NCBI GenBank assembly: GCA_047631555.1
Contig: JBLHZY010000005.1
Span: 62,001-126,000 of the forward strand
Direction: 5' to 3'
Origin: JBLHZY01 sp047631555
GTDB taxonomy: Bacteria; Pseudomonadota; Alphaproteobacteria; Rhodobacterales; Rhodobacteraceae
Length of the DNA: 64,000 bases
In this document: one piece after another, positions 26,132-34,804 of the stretch
Position numbering within the stretch: the first letter of the stretch is position 1
How the letters are laid out: each line of letters opens with the position of its first letter
Notes under the pieces: model-generated
The model's database searches: none
What the model saw: the letters and a program-made list of their open reading frames with translations, nothing else
What the model was told of the DNA's origin: nothing
Made by a program: the position numbers and the translations under genes

Positions 26132-27028
26132 ATGACAAGTCTTTCGATGCGTGTTGTTAATCTGGTATTGCGGTTGGGTGGAAAGCCGATGGCGAATGCG
26201 GCGGCCTATATGGGCGAAAGATTGCAGCGTGATCCGCCGCAACCGGCTGATATTCCGCAGGCGTTGTACAAGAATTTTGATTTCTCTGAATCTGAGATTG
26301 GCGGGCACCGTTTGTTTACGGTCACGCCGCACGAGGGCGCGTCGGGGATTGAGGTTTTGTATTTGCACGGGGGGATTTATGTAAATCCTTTGCGCAAGGA
26401 GCATTGGAAGCTGATCGCGGCCATTTCTAAGGCCACGGGTGCGCGCATCACTGTGCCGATTTATCCGCTGGCGCCCGAGCATGGCCATGCCCCGGCGCAT
26501 GTTTTTGTGAAGGCGGTTTATGCGCGTTTGCTTGAAGATTATGCGCCTGAAAATATCGTTTTTGCAGGCGATTCTGCGGGGGGTGGTTTGGCGCTTGCTT
26601 TGGCCATGGCTTACCGCGATCAGGGCGCGCCGTTGCCTGCACGATTGGTGTTGTTTGCGCCATGGTTGGACATCACCTCAAGCAATCCAGATGCGATTGC
26701 GATGGAGCCGAATGATCCGATGATCGCGCTTGAAGTCGTGCAAAGGTATGGGGAGATTTGGGCGGATGGATCAGATCTGCGCGCGCCGCATCTGTCGCCA
26801 ATGTTTGGCTCACTTGAGGGCTTGCCGCCGATTGAAATCCATCAGGGGACGAATGATGTTTGCCTGCCGGACGCGCGGCTTTTTGCCGGCAAACAAGGCG
26901 CGAAGATCACGCTTTATGAATACCCCGGTGCGCCGCATGTTTTTGTCGCAGCGCCGTTTACCCGCGAAGCCAAACTTGCGATGAAGCGCATGGCCGCAGG
27001 GATCAGCGCCGGGCGCGCGCCCGCTTAA
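26132..27028 (+). CDS. Alpha/beta hydrolase, HSL-type esterase
   Basis: 298-aa carboxylesterase/acetyl-esterase-like enzyme. Seen: oxyanion-hole segment YLHGGIYVNP (HGGG-like, with Ile in place of the third Gly), nucleophile elbow GDSAGGGLAL, WLDITSSNPD, an acid Asp in GTNDVCLPD, and the catalytic His in GAPHVF. This is the hormone-sensitive-lipase arrangement. No signal peptide, so cytosolic. Ribosome site AAGGAGA. It ends at a bidirectional terminator shared with trcR. Confidence 0.85.
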   Translation: MTSLSMRVVNLVLRLGGKPMANAAAYMGERLQRDPPQPADIPQALYKNFDFSESEIGGHRLFTVTPHEGASGIEVLYLHGGIYVNPLRKEHWKLIAAISKATGARITVPIYPLAPEHGHAPAHVFVKAVYARLLEDYAPENIVFAGDSAGGGLALALAMAYRDQGAPLPARLVLFAPWLDITSSNPDAIAMEPNDPMIALEVVQRYGEIWADGSDLRAPHLSPMFGSLEGLPPIEIHQGTNDVCLPDARLFAGKQGAKITLYEYPGAPHVFVAAPFTREAKLAMKRMAAGISAGRAPA

Positions 27029-27032
27029 GACG

Positions 27033-27069
27033 AAAAACCCCGGCCGCAGAGGATCTGGGCCGGGGTTTT
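27033..27069. terminator. Bidirectional terminator between esterase and trcR
   Basis: AAAACCCCGGCC (27034-27045) pairs perfectly with GGCCGGGGTTTT (27058-27069) around a 12-nt loop. A-run on one side and T-run on the other serve both convergent genes. Confidence 0.9.
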
Positions 27070-27089
27070 CTTAGGGTGTTAAAGAGCGC

Positions 27090-27860
27090 TTATGCGTCGT
27101 CTTTGTCTTGGTCTTTATCTTCATCTTCGTCTTTGGCAGCCGGGGTTTTGAACAGGCTATCCGCGGTCAGGCCTTTGCCCAGCACTTCTTCCTCTTCTTC
27201 AACGTTGCCACCAAGGCTGAAGGTCTCAAGGCCGGAGATCGCTGTTGGGATGCGTGGCTCTGCTTCCATGCCAAGGCTTTGCTCGGTCGAGAGCAATTTG
27301 CGGCGCTCATCGTCTGTCATGCCTGCGCCGTCGGCGGCCTTTTTGGCAGCGGCTTTTTGCACAACGGCATCAAGCTCGGTTTGTTTACACAGGCCAAGCG
27401 CGACCGGATCAATCGGCTGAATGTTGTTGATGTTCCAGTGGGTGCGTTCGCGCAGGGCTTGGATGGTTGGCTTGGTTGTGCCGACCAGTTTGGAGATTTG
27501 GCCATCTGTCAGCTCTGGGTGAAACTTCACCAGCCACAGGATCGAAGCGGGGCGATCTTGGCGCTTAGAAAGCGGGGTATAGCGCGGGCCGCGACGCTTT
27601 TCTTCGCCGACGGCGGCGGCGTTGAATTTGAGATCGAGCTTCACTTTGGGATCGGCTTCGGCTTTGCTGATCTCATCTTGGGTCAGCTGATTATTGGCAA
27701 TCGGGTCAAAGCCCTTAACGCCTGTGGCCACATCGCCATCGGCAATGCCCTGCACTTCAAGCTCGTGCAATTCGCAGAAATCCGCGATCTGTTTGAAGCT
27801 TAGCGTTGTGTTGTCCACCAGCCATACTGCGGTGGCTTTCGCCATAATCGGTTTGCCCAT
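27090..27860 (-). CDS. trcR: Cell-cycle transcriptional regulator TrcR (DUF1013)
   Basis: 256-aa DUF1013 protein, named TrcR from alphaproteobacterial cell-cycle work. Start at 27860 (MGKPIMAKATAVWLVDNTTL); the second ATG at 27845 is an alternative. Seen: TLSFKQIADFCELHELEVQGIADG near the N-terminus, a basic middle (EEKRRGPRYTPLSKRQDRP), a helix-turn-helix-like stretch (HPELTDGQISKLVGTTKPTI), and a strongly acidic tail (KDEDEDKDQDKDDA). Likely associates with RNA polymerase or DNA; the exact role is from literature memory. Convergent with the esterase, divergent from RNase T2. Confidence 0.9.
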   Translation of the reverse strand: MGKPIMAKATAVWLVDNTTLSFKQIADFCELHELEVQGIADGDVATGVKGFDPIANNQLTQDEISKAEADPKVKLDLKFNAAAVGEEKRRGPRYTPLSKRQDRPASILWLVKFHPELTDGQISKLVGTTKPTIQALRERTHWNINNIQPIDPVALGLCKQTELDAVVQKAAAKKAADGAGMTDDERRKLLSTEQSLGMEAEPRIPTAISGLETFSLGGNVEEEEEVLGKGLTADSLFKTPAAKDEDEDKDQDKDDA

Positions 27861-27996
27861 TGCACTACTCCTTAAGCATGTCTTTAAGCCACATCTTCCC
27901 CGGTGCCCGGCTAGGGCTTCCCCCGGAGGGGCGGGTTCGCATTGTGGGGGAACTTGAGCGCTATATAGTGACACAAACCGCAAGAGGGAAGAGAAA

Positions 27997-28635
27997 ATGC
28001 TAAAACGACTGGCCCTGCTGGCTGCAATGATGATGGGCGCGGGCCCGGCGATGAGCGATGGCGAGCCTGCGGGGGCGTTTGATTACTATGTTTTGGCGCT
28101 GTCTTGGTCGCCAACCTGGTGCGCTTTGGAGGGGGATCAGCGCGGATCGCCGCAATGTGATCGCCCGTTTGGCTGGGTTTTGCATGGGCTTTGGCCCCAG
28201 AACGAGCGCGGCTGGCCGTCTTATTGCCGCACGGGCGCGCGCGATCCTGCCCGATCCGAAACAGCCGCCATGGGCGATATTATGGGCACGCCGGGCGCGG
28301 CTTGGTATCAGTGGAAAAAGCATGGGCGCTGCGCGGGGCTTTCGGCGGAGGATTATTTTGAGGCGGCGCGCAAAGCCTATGATGCGGTCGTGAAGCCGCC
28401 GGTTTTTCGCAAGCTTGATGCGCCTGTGACCCTGCCTGCAAGCGTGATTGAAGACGCGTTCCTCAAGGCCAACCCTGCGCTAAAGCCGGACATGATCACC
28501 ATCACCTGCAAATCGCGCCGCATCCAAGAAGCGCGCATCTGTTTGACCCGCGATTTTGAGCCGCGGGTCTGTGGGCAAGATACGGTGCGCGATTGCGCGA
28601 TGACGGATGCATTGCTCGATCCGATTGAGGATTAG
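27997..28635 (+). CDS. Secreted ribonuclease T2
   Basis: 212-aa periplasmic or secreted endoribonuclease. Seen: signal peptide ending near GPAMS (about 20), then YYVLALSWSPTWC, the two catalytic boxes WVLHGLWPQ and WKKHGRC, and cysteines positioned for the conserved disulfides including ITCKSRRIQEARICLTRDF. Probably scavenges nucleotides from external RNA. Divergent from trcR, with 136 bp between starts. Confidence 0.93.
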   Translation: MLKRLALLAAMMMGAGPAMSDGEPAGAFDYYVLALSWSPTWCALEGDQRGSPQCDRPFGWVLHGLWPQNERGWPSYCRTGARDPARSETAAMGDIMGTPGAAWYQWKKHGRCAGLSAEDYFEAARKAYDAVVKPPVFRKLDAPVTLPASVIEDAFLKANPALKPDMITITCKSRRIQEARICLTRDFEPRVCGQDTVRDCAMTDALLDPIED

Positions 28636-28821
28636 CGGGCGCAAAAGCAGCCCCTTTTGCCGCTGTGATCCTTGGGCCTTGGCAATGGGGGCGACTTTCG
28701 CCTGTTTTAGGGTCGCTATTCTTCGATTTCCCGCTAGAATCGCCCCAGTGCGCGTTTCCGGCTGAGCATTTTTAACAAATTATTTTTGCGCTTTACGTTT
28801 AAAATTAAAGGATTTCGACCC

Positions 28822-29427
28822 ATGCATTTTTTTCCAACCAAAGCGTTGCTGCAAAGCGCAGCGGCGCTCGCGGCCCTTGGCACACTTGCGGGATGCGCCA
28901 CGCCGCTTCCACCGACGATCACCTCGACTGAATTTGCCGCAGAAAAAATCGATATGGTGACCCAGTCGGCCAAGCCTGCAACCCTATCGATCAATATGCC
29001 CGGTCCAACCGCAGGCACGGTAAATTACCAAGGCCGCATTGCCGCAGCCGACGGCGCGAATACCGGCGTTTCGGGCGCGCTCTCGATGGATATAGATTTC
29101 GCCACATCGGGAATGACAGGGACGATCAGCGAAGTGAACTACGTTGAAAATGGTCTCCCGGATCAAACACTTGGCGGTACTGTTTCGCTCAAAGGATCGG
29201 TTTCCGGCTCTGCGCTTTCCGGCTCGGGGAGCGGGACTTTGACTGGGGTGAAAAGCGGCTTTAAGGGGCGCTCTGAGGTAAATTTGAGCCTCTCCGGGCA
29301 GTTTCGAGATGATAGAAGCGTTGCGGATTTGATCACCGGAACGGCCAATGGATCGGGGCGCGGGGATTTCGATTTTGATATCGACGGCGGCAGCTTTTAT
29401 GCCAACAGACTCGTTGTAGTCCGCTAA
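28822..29427 (+). CDS. Surface lipoprotein, TbpB-like beta-barrel (paralogue 1)
   Basis: 201-aa lipoprotein. The start at 28822 gives signal MHFFPTKALLQSAAALAALG and lipobox LAGC. The mature part has a Gly/Ser/Thr-rich beta pattern: VNYQGRIAA, GALSMDIDFATSGMTGTISE, GGTVSLKGSVSG, and the end GRGDFDFDIDGGSFYANR, resembling the C-terminal eight-stranded barrel of transferrin-binding-protein-B-like lipoproteins. Ligand unknown. The 60 bp upstream is AT-rich against the surroundings. It is followed by a diverged paralogue in tandem. Confidence 0.72.
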   Translation: MHFFPTKALLQSAAALAALGTLAGCATPLPPTITSTEFAAEKIDMVTQSAKPATLSINMPGPTAGTVNYQGRIAAADGANTGVSGALSMDIDFATSGMTGTISEVNYVENGLPDQTLGGTVSLKGSVSGSALSGSGSGTLTGVKSGFKGRSEVNLSLSGQFRDDRSVADLITGTANGSGRGDFDFDIDGGSFYANRLVVVR

Positions 29428-29649
29428 AATCTAGTCGCCAAACTGGCGCTCATACGACCCTAAATTGCCGATGTGCTGAAAGCTTTCACCAAGCGCGAGC
29501 CCATCGGCAATTTGCGTCTTAGGCGCAGGTATATCGCCCTATTTCTCTAAAATTTGCACCAAGAAGTTCTCGGCGATTTACGAATTCTTTCTCGCTTGTC
29601 TTTAGCCACTGGCCCCGGGGCCTCGCTAATTGCAGACAAGGAATTCGAC

Positions 29650-30219
29650 ATGCAAATCTTTCGCTCGTTGGTGCTTTTTTCGGGCCTTTTGGGCCTTGCC
29701 GCCTGCTCTACCCCAAGCGCCCCAAGCCTTTCCCTTTCGCAATTTCAAACCGCAAAGTCGGATATGCAGCGCGCACCGACCGTTGAAGCGACGGCCCTCA
29801 ACGACATGCCAAGCTCAGGCTCGGTTCAGTATATCGGCAAGCTCGCCTCTTCGGCCAACGTCAACAATGGGATGATGGGCGATCTGACGATGAATGTGAA
29901 TTTCGGCTCGTCTAACGTCAGCGGGAATGTCAAAAACCTGAACTACATCTCGGAAGGGACGCCGTCGCAGACATTTGGCGGCACGCTTTCGCTTAACGGG
30001 CAGGTGAATGGGCGCTTTGTAAATGCCAATGCTTCGGGCGAAATTTCAGCCGTCGCCAGCGGGCTCACCGGGCATTCGAATATCAATCTCGCGCTTGTTG
30101 GCCGCTTTCGCAACGACAACAGTACAGCCGATTTGATCTCCGGCACCATGACGGGCACGGGGCGCGGAGATTTTGATTTCGACATCACCCAAGGAACGTT
30201 TTTCGCCGCCGCCGATTAA
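29650..30219 (+). CDS. Surface lipoprotein, TbpB-like beta-barrel (paralogue 2)
   Basis: 189-aa lipoprotein, tandem paralogue of the preceding gene. Start at 29650 with signal MQIFRSLVLFSGLLGLAAC and lipobox LAAC. Matching blocks with paralogue 1: VQYIGKLAS / VNYQGRIAA, QTFGGTLSL / QTLGGTVSL, FRNDNSTADLISG / FRDDRSVADLITG, and GTGRGDFDFDI / GSGRGDFDFDI. Many Asn replace Gly/Thr of paralogue 1. The barrel assignment is by pattern. It overlaps the convergent quinone oxidoreductase gene by 4 bp; 222 bp separates it from paralogue 1, enough for its own promoter. Confidence 0.72.
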   Translation: MQIFRSLVLFSGLLGLAACSTPSAPSLSLSQFQTAKSDMQRAPTVEATALNDMPSSGSVQYIGKLASSANVNNGMMGDLTMNVNFGSSNVSGNVKNLNYISEGTPSQTFGGTLSLNGQVNGRFVNANASGEISAVASGLTGHSNINLALVGRFRNDNSTADLISGTMTGTGRGDFDFDITQGTFFAAAD

Positions 30220-31211
30220 GCCGCACCAGCCACGTTGAGAACGATTTTTCCGATGTGTTTGCTGCTTTCCATCAAGGCATGGGCACCAGCGGCATCGGCC
30301 ATCGGGAATTCGCTATCCATCACAGGCGCAATGCGGCCAGCATCCAACAGCGGCCAAACGTTTTGGGCCAATTCGGCGGCGATCAACGCCTTTGCGCCAT
30401 CGCTTTGCGGGCGCAGGGTGCTGCCTGAAATGGTCAGCCTGCGCACCATGAGTTGGGCAAAATTCAGCTCGACTTTAGGGCCTTGCAGGAAGGCGATCTG
30501 CTGAAGCCGGCCATCATCGGCCAAAGCGCGCACGTTGCGCGGCAGATAGCTGCCGCCAACCATATCGAGGATCAAATCCGCGCCGCCCTCGCCTTTGAGG
30601 ACTTCGGTGAAATCCTCTTCGCGGTAATTGATCGCCCGCTCCGCCCCAAGCGCGAGACATTTTTCGCATTTCTCAGCCGATCCGGCCGTGGTGAACACGC
30701 GCGCGCCCATGGCATTGGCCAATTGGATCGCCGTTGTGCCAATCCCAGACGAGCCGCCGTGCACGAGGAATATCTGCCCGGCTTTCAGCCCGCCGCGCAT
30801 CACCACATTGGAATAAACGGTAAAGAATGTCTCGGGCAGGCAAGCCGCTTCTTTGAGGCCCATCCCTTTTGGCAAGCGCAGCGCATGATCGGCCTGCGTG
30901 ACCACATATTGCGCATAGCCGCCGCCGGGCAAAAGCGCGCAAACCGCATCCCCCACAGCCCATTGCGACACGCCTTCACCGATTGCGGCGACATGGCCTG
31001 AGGCCTCAAGCCCGGGCAGATCGGAGGCGCCGGGGGGCGGCGCATAATTGCCCGCACGCTGCAATGCATCGGGGCGATTGACGCCTGCATAGGCCACTTT
31101 GATCAAGATCTGCCCAGCCCCGGGGCGCGGCACTGAGCGGGTCGCTTCAACCAGAACTTCGGGGCCGCCGGGCGTTGTAATTTCAACGGCGCGCATTGTA
31201 TTGGGGATCAT
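30216..31211 (-). CDS. NAD(P)H:quinone oxidoreductase, zeta-crystallin-like MDR
   Basis: 331-aa medium-chain reductase of the QOR class. Seen: N-terminal GroES-like domain with VAYAGVNRPDALQRAGNY and PGLEASGHVAAIG, then LKEAACLPETFFTVYSNVV and the nucleotide site VHGGSSGIGTTAIQLANAMG. The zinc-ligand cysteines of alcohol dehydrogenases are absent, so it is a zinc-independent reductase, probably NADPH-linked. coq9 follows 39 bp... on the upstream side of its start; both are minus strand and may be co-transcribed. Confidence 0.87.
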   Translation of the reverse strand: MIPNTMRAVEITTPGGPEVLVEATRSVPRPGAGQILIKVAYAGVNRPDALQRAGNYAPPPGASDLPGLEASGHVAAIGEGVSQWAVGDAVCALLPGGGYAQYVVTQADHALRLPKGMGLKEAACLPETFFTVYSNVVMRGGLKAGQIFLVHGGSSGIGTTAIQLANAMGARVFTTAGSAEKCEKCLALGAERAINYREEDFTEVLKGEGGADLILDMVGGSYLPRNVRALADDGRLQQIAFLQGPKVELNFAQLMVRRLTISGSTLRPQSDGAKALIAAELAQNVWPLLDAGRIAPVMDSEFPMADAAGAHALMESSKHIGKIVLNVAGAA

Positions 31212-31250
31212 TGGGGCCTCGTTTATTGAATGAAAATGCGCGGTTGCGCT

Positions 31251-31925
31251 TTAGTAGCCGCGCCCGGGCAGATCATCGCGATCCACGCCGGCGGGGGCTT
31301 TTATCTGCGAGAGCAGCGCATTGGGCAGGGCAAAGAGCCCGCTCAAAAGCTTATTGTCGCGCATCTTTGCTTTGGTTTTCTCAAACTGCATCACATTGCC
31401 AATGCGCCGATCGAGGAATTCCCAAGTGGCGGCATCCCCCTCAGACTGATCGCCGAGCCAGAACAGCACGGTCGAGCCAAAAACGCCCGAAAGAATCGCC
31501 CGTTTGGAATACCAATTGGAATCGCGCGAGGTATCGCCAAGCGCATTCCAGATCGCATCCGCCGTTTCCCACAAAAGCCGCGCGCCCTCTGGCGCCTGAT
31601 GGGGCAGCGCATAAAACGCCATGCCGCGGCGCACGATTTCCTTATCGACCGCCTCGATCCGCATCCGAACAAGCGCTGTGACCTTCTCAGAGTAGCGCAG
31701 CCCCTCAAGCTTGGCCGGATCAATCGCCAGATCGCCGCGCTTGTGATAGGCCGCAGCCAGATCAGCAGCGCCGCGCGGGGCCACGGCCGCAGCCAGATCG
31801 GGCGAGATCCCCGCATCCGTCACAGCCGCCTCAAAGGTCTCGGGCGACCAGCCATCGAACGCCACATGTGGGATCGCCGCATCAAGCAGCGCCTCGCGGG
31901 TCGGATCGCTTGGAATAAATGGCAT
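31251..31925 (-). CDS. COQ9-family ubiquinone biosynthesis protein
   Basis: 224-aa COQ9 homologue, a lipid-binding helper for ubiquinone ring hydroxylation. Seen: N-terminal TetR-like helices (REALLDAAIPHVAFDGWSPET) and the COQ9 signature region DTSRDSNWYSKRAILSGVFGS followed by TVLFWLGDQSEG, ending in a helix that could insert in the membrane. It is the upstream neighbour of the quinone oxidoreductase (39-bp gap, same strand), so the pair suggests a quinone-related unit. Divergent from rpsU. Confidence 0.9.
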   Translation of the reverse strand: MPFIPSDPTREALLDAAIPHVAFDGWSPETFEAAVTDAGISPDLAAAVAPRGAADLAAAYHKRGDLAIDPAKLEGLRYSEKVTALVRMRIEAVDKEIVRRGMAFYALPHQAPEGARLLWETADAIWNALGDTSRDSNWYSKRAILSGVFGSTVLFWLGDQSEGDAATWEFLDRRIGNVMQFEKTKAKMRDNKLLSGLFALPNALLSQIKAPAGVDRDDLPGRGY

Positions 31926-31959
31926 CGGATAGCCTCCGTTTCATTGCATATCGCCATAG

Positions 31960-31988
31960 TAGACAACTGCGCGCCGCTTTGCTATACG
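31960..31988 (+). promoter_or_regulatory. Sigma-70-type promoter for rpsU
   Basis: TAGACA (31960-31965, five of six matches to TTGACA), a 17-bp spacer, then TATACG (31983-31988). A transcript would start near 31995 and leave a ~45-nt leader before the rpsU ATG at 32040. Coordinates sit between divergent coq9 and rpsU. Confidence 0.6.
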
Positions 31989-32039
31989 GCCACTTCCTGC
32001 AATTTTGCAAATCTAACTTAGAGAGGTGGTGACAACCAC

Positions 32040-32246
32040 ATGCAGGTAAGTGTTCGTGATAACAACGTCGATCAGGCGCTCCGTGCCCTGAAGAAAAAGC
32101 TGCAGCGCGAAGGCGTTTTCCGCGAAATGAAGCTCAAGCAACATTTCGAGAAACCGTCCGAGAAAAAAGCGCGCGAGAAGGCCGAAGCGATTCGCCGGGC
32201 TCGCAAGCTGGCTCGTAAAAAAGCGCAACGCGAAGGTATGATGTAA
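32040..32246 (+). CDS. rpsU: 30S ribosomal protein S21
   Basis: 68-aa very basic protein of the small subunit. Seen: MQVSVRDNNVDQALRALKKK, LQREGVFREMKLKQHFEKP, and the Arg/Lys-rich tail (RRARKLARKKAQREGMM). Ribosome site GAGAGGTGG. A strong terminator follows, so it is likely a single-gene unit. Confidence 0.97.
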   Translation: MQVSVRDNNVDQALRALKKKLQREGVFREMKLKQHFEKPSEKKAREKAEAIRRARKLARKKAQREGMM

Positions 32247-32289
32247 GTCTACCCGACGTGCGAACGGTGGCTTCGGCTGCCATAGATAG

Positions 32290-32319
32290 CCCCCGGCATT
32301 GCCCGGGGGTTTGTCGTTT
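32290..32319 (+). terminator. Rho-independent terminator after rpsU
   Basis: CCCCCGG (32290-32296) pairs with CCGGGGG (32303-32309) over a 6-nt loop, then a T-rich tail TTTGTCGTTTT. Confidence 0.88.
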
Positions 32320-32330
32320 TTAGGGGGGGC

Positions 32331-32909
32331 TTAAGGCTTGCCGCGCTCTTCTTCCTCGAAAATATCGCTGACCCAGGGCATGGTTTTCCACTCGGGCGTT
32401 GGCGCGGTATGGCCCTCGCGCGGCGCGTGTTCGGAAGGGCTGGTCAGCGCCATTTGCGGAATATAGCGCGGGCAATTGGGGAAGATATGGTCCGCCGTTA
32501 CGCTGATATGGCGCGGGTCGCCCGCGATGATCTCGGCCTGCCCATTGATCCGCATCCGCGCGGCAAGCCCATCGAAATTCCCGTCAAAGCGGATGAAGAG
32601 CAGCCCAACGCGCGGGTTCAGCGCGATATTGCCCAGCGAGCGATACATCCGATTGCCATCGTAATCGGGCCACTCAAGGGTATTTGCGCCCGTAACCCGT
32701 ACAAAGCCCGGCATGCCGCCTTTGAAGCTGCAATCGGTGCTCGTTTCGCTCGCGGTCGAGAGAAAAAAGAACGGGGCAGCTTGGATCATCGCGATATCGG
32801 CCTCGCTAAAGCTGCGATGCATTCGGTGCTCTTCAAGCCGGTCCGCAACGGCGCGCCCCTGTGTGGCATCTTGCTGGGCGCGCATGCCCTCGTGGTAAAA
32901 ACCGCTCAT
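32331..32909 (-). CDS. Pyridoxamine-5'-phosphate-oxidase-like flavin protein
   Basis: 192-aa split-barrel FMN-binding-fold protein of the PPOX superfamily. Start at 32909 (MSGFYHEGMRAQQD) overlaps the lrp-type stop as ATGA. Seen: HRSFSEADIAMIQAAPFFFL, FVRVTGANTLEWPDYDGNRM, RSLGNIALNPRVGLLFI, and a family C-terminal region CPRYIPQM. Members of this subfamily are uncharacterised FMN proteins, not true PdxH. Translational coupling to the regulator suggests they act together. Confidence 0.78.
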   Translation of the reverse strand: MSGFYHEGMRAQQDATQGRAVADRLEEHRMHRSFSEADIAMIQAAPFFFLSTASETSTDCSFKGGMPGFVRVTGANTLEWPDYDGNRMYRSLGNIALNPRVGLLFIRFDGNFDGLAARMRINGQAEIIAGDPRHISVTADHIFPNCPRYIPQMALTSPSEHAPREGHTAPTPEWKTMPWVSDIFEEEERGKP

Positions 32910-33373
32910 ACCGGCAGCGCCGTTGTTTTGAAAACGGTGCGCAGGGCGAAGGAGCTTTGCATGGTTTGAACACCGGGCAAGCGGGCAAGTAGGCGGTGAA
33001 TGCGGGCGAAATGCTCTGTATCGGAGGCGACGACCTTGATCAGGTAATCCGCCTTGCCGGCCATCAGATGGCATTCCAGCACATCCTCAATGCGGGCAAC
33101 TTCGCGCTCGAATGTCTCGAGCACTTCATCCGCTTGGCCTGTCAGGGTTATCTCGACAAAGGCGGTTGAGGGCCGCTCGACCTTATGCGGATCAAGCATG
33201 GCGACATAGGCGCGGATGATTTTCTCGCTCTCAAGGCGCTGAACCCGGCGATGGCAGGCGCTGGCGGAAAGGGATACGCGCTCGGCCAGATCAGCATTAG
33301 AAATACGGCCATCTTTTTGCAAAACGGTCAAAATCCGGCGATCTGTTGCGTCTAGCTCGCTCATTTCGGGCAC
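32906..33373 (-). CDS. Lrp/AsnC-family transcriptional regulator
   Basis: 155-aa feast/famine regulator. Seen: N-terminal winged helix-turn-helix (ELDATDRRILTVLQKDGRIS ... LAERVSLSASACHRRVQRLE) and a C-terminal RAM/AsnC ligand domain (VEITLTGQADEVLETFEREV ... DYLIKVVASDTEHF). Start at 33373; MSEL at 33364 is an alternative. It is followed with a 4-bp overlap by the PPOX gene, its most likely target or partner. Confidence 0.92.
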   Translation of the reverse strand: MPEMSELDATDRRILTVLQKDGRISNADLAERVSLSASACHRRVQRLESEKIIRAYVAMLDPHKVERPSTAFVEITLTGQADEVLETFEREVARIEDVLECHLMAGKADYLIKVVASDTEHFARIHRLLARLPGVQTMQSSFALRTVFKTTALPV

Positions 33374-33432
33374 TCCTTCGAAAGGCTTGCCCTATCCAAC
33401 AAGGTTTTGCCGCGCTTTGGAAGCCCGCAACG

Positions 33433-33461
33433 AAAAAGGCCCGCCGGGTTAGGGCGGGCCT
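33433..33461 (-). terminator. Rho-independent terminator after mscL
   Basis: AGGCCCGCC (33437-33445) and GGCGGGCCT (33453-33461) form a 9-bp stem; on the minus strand it is followed by TTTTT. Located 23 bp past the mscL stop. Confidence 0.88.
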
Positions 33462-33484
33462 GAGCACTCGTGAATGGGGGAAGC

Positions 33485-33919
33485 TTACTTTTTCTTGAGA
33501 AGCGCGTCGCGGATTTCGGCGAGCAGCTCTTCTTGCGTTGGGCCTGCTGGAGCAGCTGGCGCTTCGACTTCTTCTTTCTTCGCAGCGTCTTTCACTTTGT
33601 TCACTTGCTTGACCAGCATGAACACAACAAAAGCGATGATCAGGAAGTTGATGATCGCCATGATGAACGAGCCATAAGCAAATACGGCAGCGCCGGATTC
33701 ACGCGCGGCTTCCAACGTGGCGCCAGCAGCAACTTCGCCGCTCAAAACTGCAAATTTGTTGGTAAAGTCGATCCCGCCCATGAAAAGGCCGATGATCGGA
33801 TTGATGAGATCGGAAACAAGCGACGCAACGATTGCTGTGAACGCGGCCCCGATGATGATCCCAACAGCCATGTCCATGACATTGCCCTTGGCGATGAAGT
33901 CTTTGAATTCTTTTAGCAT
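33485..33919 (-). CDS. mscL: Large-conductance mechanosensitive channel
   Basis: 144-aa osmotic-release channel. Start at 33919 (MLKEFKDFIAKGNVMDMAVG); the longer frame adds an unrelated basic leader. Seen: the conserved N-terminal helix and TM1 with GIIIGAAFTAIVASLVSDLI, the periplasmic loop, TM2 GSFIMAIINFLIIAFVVFML, and the cytoplasmic charged cluster plus C-terminal bundle (EELLAEIRDALLKK). Normal length. Confidence 0.96.
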   Translation of the reverse strand: MLKEFKDFIAKGNVMDMAVGIIIGAAFTAIVASLVSDLINPIIGLFMGGIDFTNKFAVLSGEVAAGATLEAARESGAAVFAYGSFIMAIINFLIIAFVVFMLVKQVNKVKDAAKKEEVEAPAAPAGPTQEELLAEIRDALLKKK

Positions 33920-34090
33920 TTTAAGTCCTCGTGTGCGTTTGGATTTTGATACATCCATGTCGTTTCGTGCACGGATGCACATAGGTTAACAAACTGTGTG
34001 CAACCCATTGATGTTTTTATTAGCACCGAATGGCCTATGTAAAAGGGGAATTCCTGAGCGTTCCCGTCACTTTTAAAAGGACTAAGTACG

Positions 34091-34783
34091 ATGACCCTAA
34101 GTCACCCGATTACCGCCCGCTGGCCCGCCAAAACCCCTGAACTGCTTCAGCTTTATTCCTTTCCGACGCCCAATGGGGTGAAGGTTTCAATTGCGCTTGA
34201 AGAAATGGGCATTCCTTATGAAGCGCATTTGGTCAAGCTGACGGATGCGGACGTAAAGAGCCCCGAATTTTTGGCCCTAAACCCCAACAACAAAATCCCC
34301 GCGATCATTGATCCCAATGGGGCAAATGGGGAGCAGGTTGAGCTGTTTGAAAGCGGTGCGATCTTGATTTATCTGGCGGAAAAGTCGGGCAAGTTGCTTC
34401 CCGCTTCCGGCCAGGCGCGCGCGACCGTGCTGCAATGGCTGATGTTTCAAATGGGCGGGCTTGGGCCGATGCTTGGTCAGCTTGGCTTCTTTTACAAATT
34501 CGCCGGCGCGAAGATGGAAGACCCAACTGCGCGCGATCGATATATTGGCGAGGCCAAGCGGCTTTTGGCCGTGTTAGAGGCCCGTTTGGAGGGGCGCGAT
34601 TGGATTGCAGACGAGTATTCGATTGCTGATATCGCGATTGCGCCTTGGATCAACTCGCTTGAGTTTTACGGCGCGAAGGATGTTGTTGGATACGGCGATC
34701 TCAAGAATGTGCCCGCTTATGTCGAGCGCTTCTTTGCCCGTCCAGCGGCGGCGCGCGGCCGTGCAATCCCGCCTGTTGGCTGA
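34091..34783 (+). CDS. Glutathione S-transferase, YfcG/Ure2-like
   Basis: 230-aa GST. Seen: thioredoxin-like N-domain with LYSFPTPNGVKVSIALEEMG (the PNGxK motif of Nu/YfcG-type GSTs, where Asn replaces the usual Tyr/Ser), NPNNKIPAIID (cis-Pro), ELFESGAILIYLAEK (gamma-Glu-binding ES), and an all-helical C-domain with YSIADIAIAPWINSLEFYG. Nu-class enzymes act as disulfide-bond oxidoreductases. Followed by a strong terminator. Confidence 0.88.
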   Translation: MTLSHPITARWPAKTPELLQLYSFPTPNGVKVSIALEEMGIPYEAHLVKLTDADVKSPEFLALNPNNKIPAIIDPNGANGEQVELFESGAILIYLAEKSGKLLPASGQARATVLQWLMFQMGGLGPMLGQLGFFYKFAGAKMEDPTARDRYIGEAKRLLAVLEARLEGRDWIADEYSIADIAIAPWINSLEFYGAKDVVGYGDLKNVPAYVERFFARPAAARGRAIPPVG

Positions 34784-34804
34784 TCTTTTCTAGCTGATTT
34801 GAGG

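Noticed and set aside
27108..27180. Repeated CTTTATCTTCATC-like triplets, a possible microsatellite.
   Set aside because: They encode the acidic Asp/Glu/Lys tail of TrcR.
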